Source: Reticulitermes speratus
Lineage: Eukaryota > Arthropoda > Insecta > Blattodea > Rhinotermitidae
Assembly (NCBI GenBank): GCA_021186555.1
Contig: JAJKFL010000042.1
Span: forward strand, 42,631,980 to 42,695,979
Direction of reading: 5' to 3'
DNA: 64,000 nucleotides
The position numbers and the translations under genes were made by a program. This document shows positions 42,582 through 53,034 of this stretch, in pieces. The notes beneath the pieces are model-generated. The model did not search any database and had not been told where the DNA came from. It was given only the letters and a program-made list of their open reading frames with translations. Numbering within the stretch: the first letter of the stretch is position 1; each line of letters opens with the position of its first letter.

Positions 42582-42997
42582 CAGTGGTTCCCAAAGTGTG
42601 CTCCGCGGATCCCAAGGAATCCGCGTCGAGTTCCCTGAGGATCCGTGGATACATTTCTGTAATGGTTAGGAATACTGTATTGTTAAAAATTATCGTGGAA
42701 CTTCTTTAATTGTTGGTGTGTTTATATCGTAAGACCGTTAGAATATCTAATTAAGAAACCCCCCTACCCACGACGCGAGCTACAGTCAGTTACATTAAGG
42801 TCAAATAATGCAGTGCAGTGTTGCGTGTGCTACTGGTATGTATTCATAGCTGTCCAAAATCATTTCAGAGATATACATTTTTAATTTTGAATACCTGTCA
42901 CCCAGACACTACATTTACGTGAGCAAAGATGTGAGGATCCGTGGTTATTTTTCGAAGCCAACAGGGGCCTGCGTGCAAAAAGGTTTGGGAAACACTG
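42582..42997. mobile_element. hAT-like MITE with 8-bp duplication
   Basis: Ends CAGTGGTTCCCAAAGTGTG and, on the minus strand, CAGTGTTTCCCAAACC. Duplication GGGTAGTC (42574-42581) / GCGTAGTC (42998-43005). 416 bp with no transposase frame. The interior has TCCGCGGATCCCAAGGAATC. Confidence 0.87.
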
Positions 42998-43036
42998 GCG
43001 TAGTCTTCCAAGTATCTGCAGTGGGTATTTAAAGTA

Positions 43037-43300
43037 GGGACCGCGATGGTGTAGTCGGTATAGTGACTGGGCTACGGGCTGGACAATTCGAGTTTGGAAT
43101 CCCGGCAGGGTCAAAAGATTTTTGTTTTCTACAAAAAGTCAAGAACGCCTCTGTGGCACACCCAGCTTCCGACTCGAAGGGTACCGGGGGTTCTTTCTCG
43201 TGGGTAAAAGCGGCGGGGGCGTGATGTTGACCACTCACGTCCATCTAGTGCAGACTAAGAATGCCTTTGTGGCATGGACAGGGACAGCTTTAGCTTTTTA
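43037..43300 (+). mobile_element. SINE-B, plus strand, near full length
   Basis: GGGACCGCGATGGTGTAGTC head, GTTTGGAATCCCGGCAGG, GGGTACCGGGGGTTCTTTCT, GCGGGGGCGTGATGTTGACC and tail GGCATGGACAGGGACAGC. It lies close to the right side of the hAT MITE. Confidence 0.88.
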
Positions 43301-43724
43301 CGGTTCATGGTGCTGCTATGAAACTTTTCTGTTTCTACTGCATGGATTCTTTTAGAGTTTGTAATGCGAATGACAGAGGTAGTGAACATTTGTGGGATAA
43401 TAAGTTGCCTGGCAGATTTATGTTGCTTTTAGAAGCGGGTCTGAACATTTTGTGAAATAACGTGCCTTCATAAATGTTTACTGTAGACGAGGGACTGCGA
43501 GTCTTCATTCCTTTGTCTCCGCCGTTTGTAGTAAATGGCAGTCATGGAGTCGGCTAAACAAGGGGCCATTCCAGGCGGACAGCACACACTTGCTCGCCAT
43601 ATGCTGCCAAACCTCACCCATTGTTCTCCATGTTGTCCTAATTATACAATCGTCTTTCGCATACTGCTCTGATAACAGAGTCCGAGTTGCAAGTAATATT
43701 GTTTTAGCGTTTGGTATGAAGGTA

Positions 43725-43981
43725 AGAGGCAAAGCTCATGACGACGTGGGGGGAGTGGAGGTACAGCTCCACATCTGCAGTATGTGGAGGTGAGCGGTCA
43801 GTTTCATGTCCCAGTCGCTTTACGGCTTGGGTAGGTGCGCCAGTTACAGTTGGGCGGTGGACAGGGTCTAGACAATATGTGGAGGAGAAACGTCTTTTGC
43901 TTCTGCTGGGAATCGAACACCGATTTCTTGGCTGTCTATCCCGTAGCCTGATCACTATACTGACTGAGCTAACCCGGCTTC
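43725..43981 (-). mobile_element. SINE-B, minus strand
   Basis: GAGGTACAGCTCCACATCTG, GGAGGTGAGCGGTCAGTTTC, and a head with GGGAATCGAACACCGATTTC ending at GAGCTAACCCGG. Confidence 0.86.
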
Positions 43982-44274
43982 TTGTTGGCATATTGAAGCC
44001 CCTATGCCTGCTTAGGTTGCCTAAAGGACGTGACAAACCGGACTAAGGGGTTCTGCTGACCTCATTAGTTATCTTTACTACTGAAAAAACCCATTACAGA
44101 AAGAGAGCCACTTTTCAATGCAGAGAGGCCTTTTATAAGAAGCGTAACTAAAGGGAAAGAAAACGTATGCAAGTATCTTGCACAAACAGATTTTTAGTCT
44201 GTAATACACGACATGTAGTGCCATTTCAGTGGTACGTTAACAGTGTCGATAGTTGTAAAACAGTCAATGCTAGA

Positions 44275-44525
44275 AACATGAATGAAACGCCAGCAGAAAG
44301 AAGAACTGCGATATGTTGCCGGTGTCGTTTGTGGCTTTGACCGTTTGGTATTTCAGTTCTCGCCACATAGTCTTCGAGTTTTCGCGTTAAGTGGGCCGTG
44401 CTGTCAGTTTTTATTCGCGACGTCGCTTGTTTTACGTAGTTCCAGAGATGAAAGGAAATGCGCGAAGTCCGGTGATTTGGGTGGCCAAGTTTCGAACTTC
44501 ATTCTGCCGACCTTGAATATGTTTG
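44275..44525 (-). pseudogene. Fragment of a mariner/IS630-type transposase C-terminus
   Basis: On the minus strand I read ETWPPKSPDF, then after a stop and frameshift MWRELKYQTVKATN. This resembles the WPPRSPDLTP...RVW.EL.YR.DVCR end of a common arthropod mariner-related transposase. The intervening LDFFLWGY block is not conserved. It is a short fossil and the assignment is by eye. Confidence 0.5.
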
Positions 44526-44689
44526 TTTGATTTTATTCTTTTACCTGCGTCTTATGATTGAGCAGCTCGTACTCATAAGTAACTGGAGACGAATTTTGGA
44601 TACGCAGTAGAACTTCTGGTGGGTGATGACGTATCGGGAATCTCTGTTACACAGTAACATAGAAACCGAATAAGCTGGCTGAAGCTGTA

Positions 44690-44765
44690 ACGCTTGTGAC
44701 TTGTTTTCGTGAGGTGCCCTGTTCGAATCTCGGCTGGCGCCGTCACAGTTCTAAGGGAAAGTGTG
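44690..44765 (+). repeat. tRNA-like segment, possible SINE head
   Basis: AGCTGGCTGAAGCTGTAACG and box-B-like CCTGTTCGAATCTCGGCTGG are 40 bases apart. Only one copy, and no cloverleaf was checked. Confidence 0.4.
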
Positions 44766-44946
44766 GTTTTTCTCAGTCCATCCAGGGACTTCCGGAGTAA
44801 TGCCTCAGATTGGTTCATGATCGCTTCTTCGTTAATCATCCCACGTTTCACTGCTGTATAGTCAGAAATTCTGACACGTATAAATACCGTCGGTAAGAGA
44901 TCATAAATAAGTAAAACACAGGCAATGTACATATAACATAACAATG

Positions 44947-45443
44947 AGGCGCGTTTGTGTAACCATTGTTGCCGTGGAAAAGCAGGAAATATTAAATATT
45001 CTGAGGGTGTCTGTAGCCTTAATTATCCAACATGCAAAGCGCATGCGCCATGTTACGAGGTATATTGTCATATGTGGTCTCTCCGGCTGTACAGCATTTT
45101 TGTACATTATAAACGGCACGGGGAAAAAATGATTGAACGCAAAATGTGTGTTTTGATTTTCTCTACAACTTTTCTCTGAAACATATCTCATTCTGAAAAG
45201 AATTGAGCGAGATATTATCATAAATGTACATTGTTCTTCATATAAAGTAACCGTTATTCTTGTCTGGTGTTAATGAAACTTGAGTTTTCTGGACAGATTT
45301 TCGAAAAATACTCATATCAAATTTCATGAAAATTCGTCCAGTGAGAGCCGAGTTGTTTCACGCGGACGGACGAACGGACAGACAGACAGACACACAGACA
45401 TAACGAAGCTAATACTCGCTTTTTGCAGTTTTGCGAACGCGCC
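44947..45443 (-). mobile_element. MITE-E copy 2, complete, with 7-bp duplication
   Basis: Ends AGGCGCGTTTGTGTAACC and, on the other strand, GGCGCGTTCGCAAAACTGC. AACAATG flanks both sides (44940-44946, 45444-45450). It contains a GGACAGACAGACAGACAC tract at 45377-45396. Best-delimited copy of the family: 497 bp. Confidence 0.85.
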
Positions 45444-45450
45444 AACAATG

Positions 45451-46180
45451 GGTTGCAGTTAAGAAGGCGAACATACGTTTAAGCTCGGAAGTGGGTTCGA
45501 ACCTGGGATTTCTACGTGAGCACGAACTTACTGCGCGCCTAGTGGGTTCGTGTCTGAAGTGTAGAAAACACGAGCCGCCCCTGCCGTTGAGAATGTCTTT
45601 TGTTCCATGGCTGTGGCAAGAGGCAGCTGCATCACGCGTGTGGCAGGCAGGACAGACATTCTGAACATTCCAGTGGCACAGGATGCAGGCCGTCTTGTGT
45701 AGAACGATACAGATTGGCTGGCAGAACTTTTCCGGCCTTCTTATCAAAATAGATGCTGTGTTGAGTATTCTGTTAGGGGGAATTTTGAAGCCTCATTTTG
45801 CGAAATGTACTAAATGCGTTTTGTAAGCAACGATTTGAAAATGTCTTTTAGAAGGAAGTTATTAAAAGTACTAGCCTCGTGCAATAATGTTCACGCGCTA
45901 CTCCACGGCCTTTTTCGGGGGCGTTTTTTTTATTCTTAGAGCAAACCGAACGTCAGGTTTGTTTTATTGGCGTGCTGTCATCTGGTTGTGCTATGTTGTA
46001 TTATATGCGCGATGCTGAATTGTTTCTTCGTCCATAGCTCGTACGTCACAGAGAACACAATCGGTGTCCAGCTGTTTCTTCGACCTGAGCGCGTAGCTGT
46101 CAGAAAATAGCAACCGGGTCACCTTGACACCTTGTGCGTGACTTTCACACCAAGGGTATGATACATTTAACTAACTAACT
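45451..46180. other. No gene recognised
   Basis: No supported feature. Frames on opposite strands at 45409-45747 overlap and lack motifs. Confidence 0.5.
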
Positions 46181-46660
46181 AACTCCATGGAGCAGAGTTC
46201 TTTGTTGGAAGGTAATATTTGCTTGGCTAGTCAAGACATTTCCCGCATTTTATGGAACCCGAAAGTTCGTCACCGCATTTACAAGAGGCCGCCACTTGTC
46301 TATCCTGAGCCAGATCAGTCCAGTCCAGGCTCCTGCGCCCATCCTGTTTGTTGTAGATAAGGGTATTATACAGAGGGAGATATTTACAAGTAAGGGTATT
46401 ATACAGAGGGAGATATTTACAAGTAAGCAGAGCAGAGTTGCTGAGCTGCTGGGAAATCCCCTCCCTTCTTCAAACCCGAACATTCATTATCGTGCGCAAT
46501 CAATGGATCTATGAACAGATGAATCCAGTTGACATTCTCATATCCATTCTCCAATCAAGGCCTAGGTCTTCAAAATGGTCTATTTCCTACACGTTTCCCA
46601 ACGAGATTTCCGTATGGTTCTTACTGTTCTACCGCATCTGACCCCGTGGATCTCATATTG
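46181..46660 (+). repeat. Translated repeat M, longest copy
   Basis: In several frames: SMEQ-like start, TFPAFYGTRKFVTAFTRGR, later SRSSKWSISYTFPNEISVWF and FYRI. This is the order of the KFPAFYGTRRFITAFTSAR...SILILSSHLRLGLPSG repeat. It is broken by stops and by a tandem duplication, and not a gene. Confidence 0.65.
46358..46423 (+). repeat. Perfect 33-bp tandem duplication
   Basis: TAAGGGTATTATACAGAGGG plus the following 13 bases occurs twice in direct succession without mismatch, so the event is recent. Confidence 0.93.
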
Positions 46661-47395
46661 CTTCAAAATATCTGCCTGATAATCTGGTGAACAGAACTAA
46701 TTTTTTGCTGCAGAAAGGTACTTATCTTATCCTTCCATACACACGTAGGCAGTCTCCAAAACATAATATACCAGGATCCATTACACAACAAACGCCTGCA
46801 TCTTAGCTGATTGACTTTTTGTATCTTTCTAATGTGCATATGGATTGCTAGTTCAGTAGGATTGATCAACAAGATATTGTAATATAAAATATCTGGAAAT
46901 AATATAGTGCATTTGTTGGACTCAATATTGTGTGATTTGATTATCGACAGTGCACGGTGTGAACAATGTAAAACAATATAAAAAAGATAGGATCGTATTT
47001 GCGTTTCCCATGCCTCCTGACAAAATAGAGAAGACTGGAAATTTGTAGTCATGCACCATTAGTTTAATTGCATTTTATACTGCTGTGTGCTACTTTTGAA
47101 ACCTTCAGATGGACCTTTTTTGGTGTATTGTTCGTAGAAGTGTCCAAGGAGAAATGTAACCTCTGTATGGTTCAGGACAGCATATTGGTTCGATGGTCTG
47201 CTGTCGATGAATGGGGAGGCGTGTTCCCCCACATTCCTGACGAAGAATGAAGAGGGTAACCTTGCGCATTTACAAGCCTGAACATGCCGCACCGCTGTAA
47301 TTCCTGGACGCTTATGTCACACGTTTGATTTGTCATGCTTTTCCTACAGATTCTTGTTGTTCATTCCCCACCCATCACTTATAGGTTGTATTAGA
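46661..47395. other. No gene recognised
   Basis: A 129-codon minus frame at 46663-47052 has no recognisable motif. No repeat was identified. Confidence 0.5.
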
Positions 47396-47397
47396 TA

Positions 47398-47730
47398 CAG
47401 GGTGGTCCTCGATATATGTTGGTGTTACGTAGCAGTAAAATACGACTTGTGCTGAATGGCTATAGGCGCGGAATGTGTCCCATACAAAGAGTGATCGAAA
47501 AATTTATCCGCAGTGACTGTAGTACTTTTCAGTCGCTCTGTATACGGCGTTTTACGGTAAAATTCACGCGACTTAAACCGCGTGATTCAGAGATGTTGGG
47601 AAGAGACGCTTGGATGGTGCAGGCATGCGATTAGAATTTGACGCTTCTATATACTGCTCTGCATGACGTAAGTGCGGGAAATTTTTACGAATTGACTTTG
47701 TTGAGGGGAAACGTATGTAGGGTCCCCCTG
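47398..47730. mobile_element. mariner-like MITE, TA duplication
   Basis: Ends CAGGGTGGTCCTCGATAT and, on the minus strand, CAGGGGGACCCTACATACG, both flanked by TA (47396-47397, 47731-47732). 333 bp, no transposase. Confidence 0.72.
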
Positions 47731-47732
47731 TA

Positions 47733-48655
47733 TTACTTTTAACATTCCATTCAACATGTGTAGATAATCGAGAATCCCGGTAGGGGTTTTCTTTCTTCGT
47801 AGTGTGAACGACAATACCTGTAAGTTCTACGCACACCAGTTGTTGGTTAGTTGAATGGTAATTCGATTATCTTTCGGCCAACTGATAACTGCTGAGGTCA
47901 TGTAGTGTGGAATGTGGGGTGTGAAGGAATAGTTATGACAGGAAACTGTCACGGCCTTCGTTATTAAGGTACGAGTTTGTCATTTGTCTGGAGGCGCTGT
48001 CGAAAACCACACACGTAAACCACACAAAAACCCGTCTGGATAGAGAGTTTTCCGTCAGTGACCCCGAACGTATGTTTCATCTGTAGCATCGGCCCTTATA
48101 CTGTAGCAACTTGCTGTATGCGATTTAATTCCAGGTTATGCCTGTGTTAAGCCAACCTGTCCAAACATCGTACGTATCGTTAAAACTGCTGGGTAGTCGG
48201 TTCCCGGCGCTTAGAAGTACCATAATACTTTCTAGAGGTCCAAAATCTCGGACTTCTAGACCCAGCGAGGCAGCGCTATGTCTCAGAAAAACATAAATCT
48301 CAACCATACCGCTGTGGAAGCCCCAAACCTCGCGGTACAGTTAGATGTGTGTTTTATATATCAGGTTATGTCTTTTGCTGCGTTACGTGTATCCCTTGTT
48401 ACCGCAGCCTAGCGCTTCTTTTGCAGATAAAGGAGAGCACACTTTAAGACATGAAGGGGAATATATTAAAAGCAGCTGATAAGGGGAGGTCTTCAAGTTT
48501 CCCTCTTCTCTGTATAAAGGTATTGTGTAACACAGGCCTCGAATGTGGACGGATGCGTTAAAACGTCCAAAGTAAGAGAAGACGCCAGTAGCTGCTAGGA
48601 AAAGGGGCTTTGCTTCGCGGTGTTCGTTATGCGTCTAATGAGAACTTTGAGGTTT
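47733..48655. other. No gene recognised
   Basis: No supported feature. Confidence 0.5.
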
Positions 48656-48657
48656 TA

Positions 48658-48946
48658 GGTGTGTTCGCAAAATTGCGAAAAGCGTCTATTAGCTTCGTCA
48701 TGTCTGTCTGTATGTCCGTCCGTCCGCATAGAACAACTCGGCTCCCACTGACTGATTTTCATGAACTTTGGTACTTGACCACTGTTCGAAAATTTGTCGA
48801 GAAAATTCAAGTTTCATTGAAATCTGACAACAATAACGCATACTTTACATGGAGACCTATGTACAGTTATGATAACATCGCGCCCGGTTCTGCTTAGAAT
48901 GAGAAGTGTTTCAGACAAAAGTTGTGGATAAAATCAAAACACAACG
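48658..48946 (+). mobile_element. MITE-E copy 3, left part (interrupted)
   Basis: GTGTGTTCGCAAAATTGCGA, a GTCTGTCTGTATGTCCGTCC tract, and GGAGACCTATGTACAGTTAT. Interrupted after ATCAAAACACAACG. Confidence 0.88.
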
Positions 48947-49618
48947 TTTTATTAAAAGTTTTAGAAACCAACATATGCACTATATTCTCATAAGTAAGTC
49001 AAAATTGCCCCTACATATGTTTCGGCTTTTAACAAGCCATCCTCAGAGGGTCAAAGTTTTACATATGCTTTACATCTATTAGTTCAATTTTTAAAACAAC
49101 TTGTACATCCACATAGAATAAAATAAATCTTAATTCCCAATGCATTATGGTATTATTACTTCCAGCTGTCGAATTGTGTAAAATCCAGGGGAATGTGTTA
49201 TACTAGTTTTCCATGAAAGGTTAAAAGTTTCTTTAAAAAATTACATATCTATTGTTGTTTATAAAATTAATGGCAGTCTTGTTTTGTATACAGGTTTTCT
49301 CGAGTAGATTGAAGTTACCCTGTGGAAATATGAACGGGTATCAGCATCATTATAACAAACCCGATGTCATAACAATTATGTTTAAGAGAGTATTAGCTAT
49401 ATATTGGGACATACCTGTATTATGTTGTTACGTGTCCTGTGTACAAGTTGTGTTAAAAATTGAACTAATACATGTAAAGCATATGTAAAACTTTGACCCC
49501 CTGAGGATGGCTTGTTAAAGTCCGAAACATATGTAGGGGCAATTTATTTGCTTATGAGAATATAGTGCATATGTTGGTTTCTAAAACTTTTAATTAGTTA
49601 CCAAGATGCACGGTGAAT
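48947..49618. mobile_element. Inverted pair of P-type arms inserted in MITE-E
   Basis: ACAACG flanks both sides (48941-48946, 49619-49624). Arms of about 160 bases (48951-49110 and 49440-49598) are near-complements: AGAAACCAACATATGCACTA, ATGTTTCGGCTTTTAACAAG and CATCCTCAGAGGGTCAAAGT on the left, their complements on the right. About 330 unrelated AT-rich bases lie between them. Confidence 0.88.
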
Positions 49619-49624
49619 ACAACG

Positions 49625-49870
49625 TGACACATTTTATGTTCAATAACTTTTTTTCCGAAAATCGCGCCGTTTATGAGGTAATGTGAAAAAATATGGCAGA
49701 GCCCGGCAGGCCACACATGACAATATAATACAGCGCAGGCGCTTTGCGTGCTAGATAACTAAGGCTACAAACATACACTCGGAATATGTAATACTGCTTT
49801 TCCATGGCAATAATGGTTACGTGAACGCGTCTGAATGTTACGTTTATACGTACATTGCCTGTCTTGTTTA
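49625..49870 (+). mobile_element. MITE-E copy 3, right part
   Basis: Resumes with CCGAAAATCGCGCCGTTTAT, then GCAGAGCCCGGCAGGCC and GCTTTTCCATGGCAATAATG. It parallels 19.37-19.45 and 20.22-20.35 kb. Confidence 0.87.
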
Positions 49871-50263
49871 ATCATATATTTTTTGCGTCGTGTTATATTT
49901 ATGTGTACTAACACTGCGTAAGTGTTATTTGTGCTCTGAAAAGTGTATATATGTTTGCCATTTTTATTGACGAACTTCCGGCAGGTATTTGTAATTACAC
50001 GTAACCTCTGACACGGTGGTAGATTGAAAGGACTGATGCATGTTGGCCATGACCTTTGTATATGATTAACATTTTTTTTATTACTTTCCCGGTGACTACG
50101 TCATTCACTACCGTTCGGTCGGTTTGTACGTTGCAGCAGGGAGTCCACTTGGCGGCCAAGGACGATTAGGGGAATCCGTGTATATGTTTCGGCCATATGG
50201 GAATAAATGTTAGACAAACCAAATATTGAGAACTCATTTGGTGAAGATTACGGTCTTCTGGTG

Positions 50264-50400
50264 TGTTACGCCATGTAGTTTGGTTAAAGGTACCAACATT
50301 TCGGAGGAACCTACTGCTACCAGCTTAGGGCAGAATAGTGTCATGAAGATGGAGGTATGGTGTTCCTCCGAAACGTCCGTGCCTAGTATACTACGCGGTG
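50264..50400. repeat. J-type foldback element (clearest copy)
   Basis: The left arm holds GGTACCAACATTTCGGAGGA and the right arm TGTTCCTCCGAAACGTCCGT, around CATGAAGATGGAGG. The outer ends GTGTTACGCCATGTAGTTTG and TATACTACGCGGTGTC are partially complementary. Confidence 0.78.
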
Positions 50401-50454
50401 TCTCTTATAATGCATGCTGGAATTCAGCCAATCAAATCTGAAGCTCGTGTTGGC

Positions 50455-50710
50455 CACTTTTAACCTTTATAACCCAGTGGTTACTATATGTACCAAGAGG
50501 TTTCGCATTCAAAAAGTCTACATTCTGCCCACAGAGTGTGTCTGTGTGTTTTGTATGGATCTCAGAACAAACAGCAGTTATTTCCCTATACAACATTAAC
50601 TGATTGGTTTCCATAACCTAGACGGAGTGTGTTTACTGCGCGGTACGAACTGAATCTTTTAGATATAATTCCGATTGATCTCAGTCTTTAAAGTGTTAAT
50701 ACTCGTATCA
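50455..50710 (-). repeat. Repeat H copy, minus strand, best preserved
   Basis: Runs from TTTTAACCTTTATAACCCAG through TTCTGCCCACAGAGTGTGTC, TCAGAACAAACAGCAGTTAT and TTTACTGCGCGGTACGAACT to CTCAGTCTTTAAAGTGTTAA. The two outermost ends (TTAACCTTTATAA / TTAACACTTTAAAG) are similar in inverted orientation, suggesting short inverted ends. Confidence 0.75.
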
Positions 50711-50762
50711 GCGACTGGTGATTGGCGCGACAAAGGTGTGATTGAAGGTACCGTCTTGTGGT

Positions 50763-50978
50763 GTTTTTTTTTTATTGAAGGGCCCCGCAGCAGCTGTTAT
50801 GGACGCACCGCAGCCTTGAAGGCTTATTGTGCAACCCTGTGATGAAGATGATGGAGATGATGTTTTTTCTGCTTTTCCATTTTAGTGGAGCACCGGTGCA
50901 ATGATACTGACAGGGGAAAACCGAAGTACTCGGAGAAAAACCTGTCCCAGTGCACTTTGTCCACCAAAAATCCCACAT
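50763..50978 (-). mobile_element. SINE-C, minus strand, with imperfect 16-bp duplication
   Basis: GGTACCGTCTTGTGGT (about 50747) and GGTACCATCTTCTGGT (50979) flank a T-run, GGGCCCCGCAGCAGCTGTTA, GGAGCACCGGTGCAATGATA and AAACCTGTCCCAGTGCAC. The head is missing. Confidence 0.85.
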
Positions 50979-50984
50979 GGTACC

Positions 50985-51135
50985 ATCTTCTGGTATGTGA
51001 CACCGTGTAGTTCGGTGGAAATTTACCAAGATTCGGAGGAGCCCGCTGCCTTTTATCTTCGAGGTAATAATGAAATATCTTGAATATGACGACGGCAGGT
51101 TCCTGCGATTCCAAAGTACACGGCGTAATCATACC
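50985..51135. repeat. J-type foldback element, diverged
   Basis: TTCTGGTATGTGACACCGTG left, GACGGCAGGTTCCTGCGATT and GTACACGGCGTAATCAT right. Adjacent to the SINE-C insertion. Confidence 0.6.
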
Positions 51136-51161
51136 ACTGCCATGAGAACGTGAATACCATA

Positions 51162-51434
51162 AAGGTAAAATTGTCCATGTAGGGGTAATAGAGTTATAGC
51201 TCCACTCACTCTTAATCTGGACATTAGATGGAGGTGAGTGGTCAGCATCACGCCCCAGCCGCTTTACTCCCGGGAAAGAATGCCGCTACCCATTGAATAG
51301 GAGGCTAGGTTGGCCCTAGACCTGGTCAGGATATTTTCGGAGAAGAGATAAATTTCTTGCCCCTACTGGGATTCGAACCCGGCTCGTCCAACCCGTAGCG
51401 TAGTCGCTATACTGACTGCGCTATCCCAGTTCAT
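51162..51434 (-). mobile_element. SINE-B, minus strand, near full length
   Basis: GTTATAGCTCCACTCACTCT, GGAGGTGAGTGGTCAGCATC, and the head with GGGATTCGAACCCGGCTCGT, CGTAGTCGCTATACTGACTG, CGCTATCCCAG. Confidence 0.9.
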
Positions 51435-52110
51435 ATAGTGTGATCAGTGGCGTAGCTAGATTTTTGGCGCTTGGGGCGAGAAATCACAATGGCCGCCTCT
51501 AGTAGAAATTCATCATCATCAGGAGCAGCAGCAGCACTACAGCCCTTGGGGGGGGGGGGGGCTTTGGCTTCCTTCCTAGTAGAAATTACGAACTTTAAAA
51601 AAGTCGCAATCATGTGCTGAATTTATTTTTATTTAGCTCAGTAATTTAATATTTGTTTGGCGCAGAAAATGAGTATTTCTCTTTGAAAATATCCATTTTT
51701 TCCGCGCATTTTGCCACCCGGGGCGGCCGCACCGCACAGCTCCCCCCCCCCTTCCCTTCATAGATACGCCCCTGATTGTGGTAACTGTTTTAAAGAATAG
51801 GAAACTCGCAGTGAAGCAGATTGGCGCAAAGAAAAGTGCAACAGAAGTGCAGGTGCTTTGGTTGCAGCAGATAGCGAGCAAAAAGTAGTTCACGGCACAC
51901 CAACGCCTCAAGGTTTGGCACCGTCCGTGTAAACGTTACGCCATGACTGGCGGCCCTTCTGGTCCCAATCCATTCATACATTGCACTCTACAAGAATAGC
52001 ATATCTAACACTAGTCTTCCTGTCGCCACAGCGCGTTGCGCTGGTGGCGGTTTTTGTTAATTTCTGTCCGGACGTTCCGGTTAATGGATTAAACTGTCTT
52101 TATAGCACAG
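51435..52110. other. No gene recognised; two homopolymer runs
   Basis: GTAGCTAGATTTTTGGCGCT and GCCACCCGGGGCGGCCGCAC recall degraded GCGCC-type transposon ends. A 12-base G-run lies at about 51549-51560 and a C-run near 51744. Nothing can be named with confidence. Confidence 0.4.
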
Positions 52111-52117
52111 ATATATG

Positions 52118-52200
52118 GCCCGACCGGGATTCGAATCTGTGATGCCAGTGTCTTAGTGGCCAGGGAGAGCGTAGCCGCCGTATTGCGCGTAACCCGTTGA
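52118..52200 (-). repeat. tRNA-like segment, probable SINE head, minus strand
   Basis: Minus strand: ACGGCGGCTACGCTCTCCCT and box B AGATTCGAATCCCGGTCGGG. No body matching SINE-A to D follows. Confidence 0.4.
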
Positions 52201-52394
52201 CAGTAACGGGCTTTCAAGTGTCCTCGGCGTCATTGTGCAGGCTAAACAACACAGTGCCTGAAGTGATCTGAAATCACAGTTGTTATATCTTTATAATGAG
52301 AAGTCCTGTATGCGCTTTTATTGTCCCGTCCATGTGTTTATTTTATCCGAAAGTACCGTGTGGATTTCGATTAAATTTAGAATTGGGGACCTGC

Positions 52395-52512
52395 ATCAAG
52401 GTCAGGGAGCTAAGTCGCTAAGTTCACGGTATGGAACTTGTTTCATGTCACATTTCTGGCGCCTGGAATGTTCGAGTCGGCTTTTAGATTTTGGAAAATT
52501 TGGGCATCCTTG
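52395..52512. mobile_element. hAT-like MITE (family F), partial
   Basis: ATGGAACTTGTTTCATGTCA, TTTCTGGCGCCTGGAATGTT and the end AAATTTGGGCATCCTTG match the right half of the 34.6-kb copy. Confidence 0.65.
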
Positions 52513-52559
52513 ATAAATGCTGTCATTATTTAATTGCTGAGCCGTAACTACATGGAGCA

Positions 52560-52700
52560 GTTCATCGTCGATAAGCTGACAGTCATTTAACTGGTGAACA
52601 AATTTCCCGACTTTTACAGAACCCGAAGATTCATTTCGGTCGTCACAAGGGGGCATTCATTACTGGTTTATATTGTGAGACACGTGAGGACAGTCCACAC
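52560..52700 (+). repeat. Translated repeat M, partial
   Basis: Conceptual NKFPDFYRTRRFISVVTRG directly matches the repeat signature. It ends soon after, near a 14-base C-run at 52737-52750. Confidence 0.68.
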
Positions 52701-52756
52701 TCTGCATATTTCTTTTAAGGTACATTTTGATCGTATCCCCCCCCCCCCCCATATGT

Positions 52757-53034
52757 GGAGCCGGGATAACATAGTGTGACTAGGCTACGGGCCGCACCAT
52801 CCGGGGTTCGAAGTCCGGCAGGGGGAGAGCGTTTTCTGTTTTCCAAAATGCCCAGACCGACTGTGGGGCCCACCCAGCATCCTATTAAACGCGCGCAGAG
52901 GTTATTACCCTGGGATAAAGCGGCGGGGGCGTGACGTTGACCACTGATCTCCATCTAATGCCGAGGTGAAGAATGAGTGGAGCTACACCTCTGCTTCCCT
53001 GTATGCCTTCTTGGCGAGGAGTGACACAACTTTT
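52757..53034 (+). mobile_element. SINE-B, plus strand, near full length
   Basis: GGAGCCGGGATAACATAGTG, CATCCGGGGTTCGAAGTCCG, GGGATAAAGCGGCGGGGGCG, GAAGAATGAGTGGAGCTACA and tail TATGCCTTCTTGGCG. Confidence 0.88.

Noticed and set aside
46296-46514. 72-codon frame with GIIQREIFTSK repeated
   Set aside because: The repeat comes from a 33-bp tandem duplication inside a decayed translated repeat, so it is not evidence of a repeat protein.
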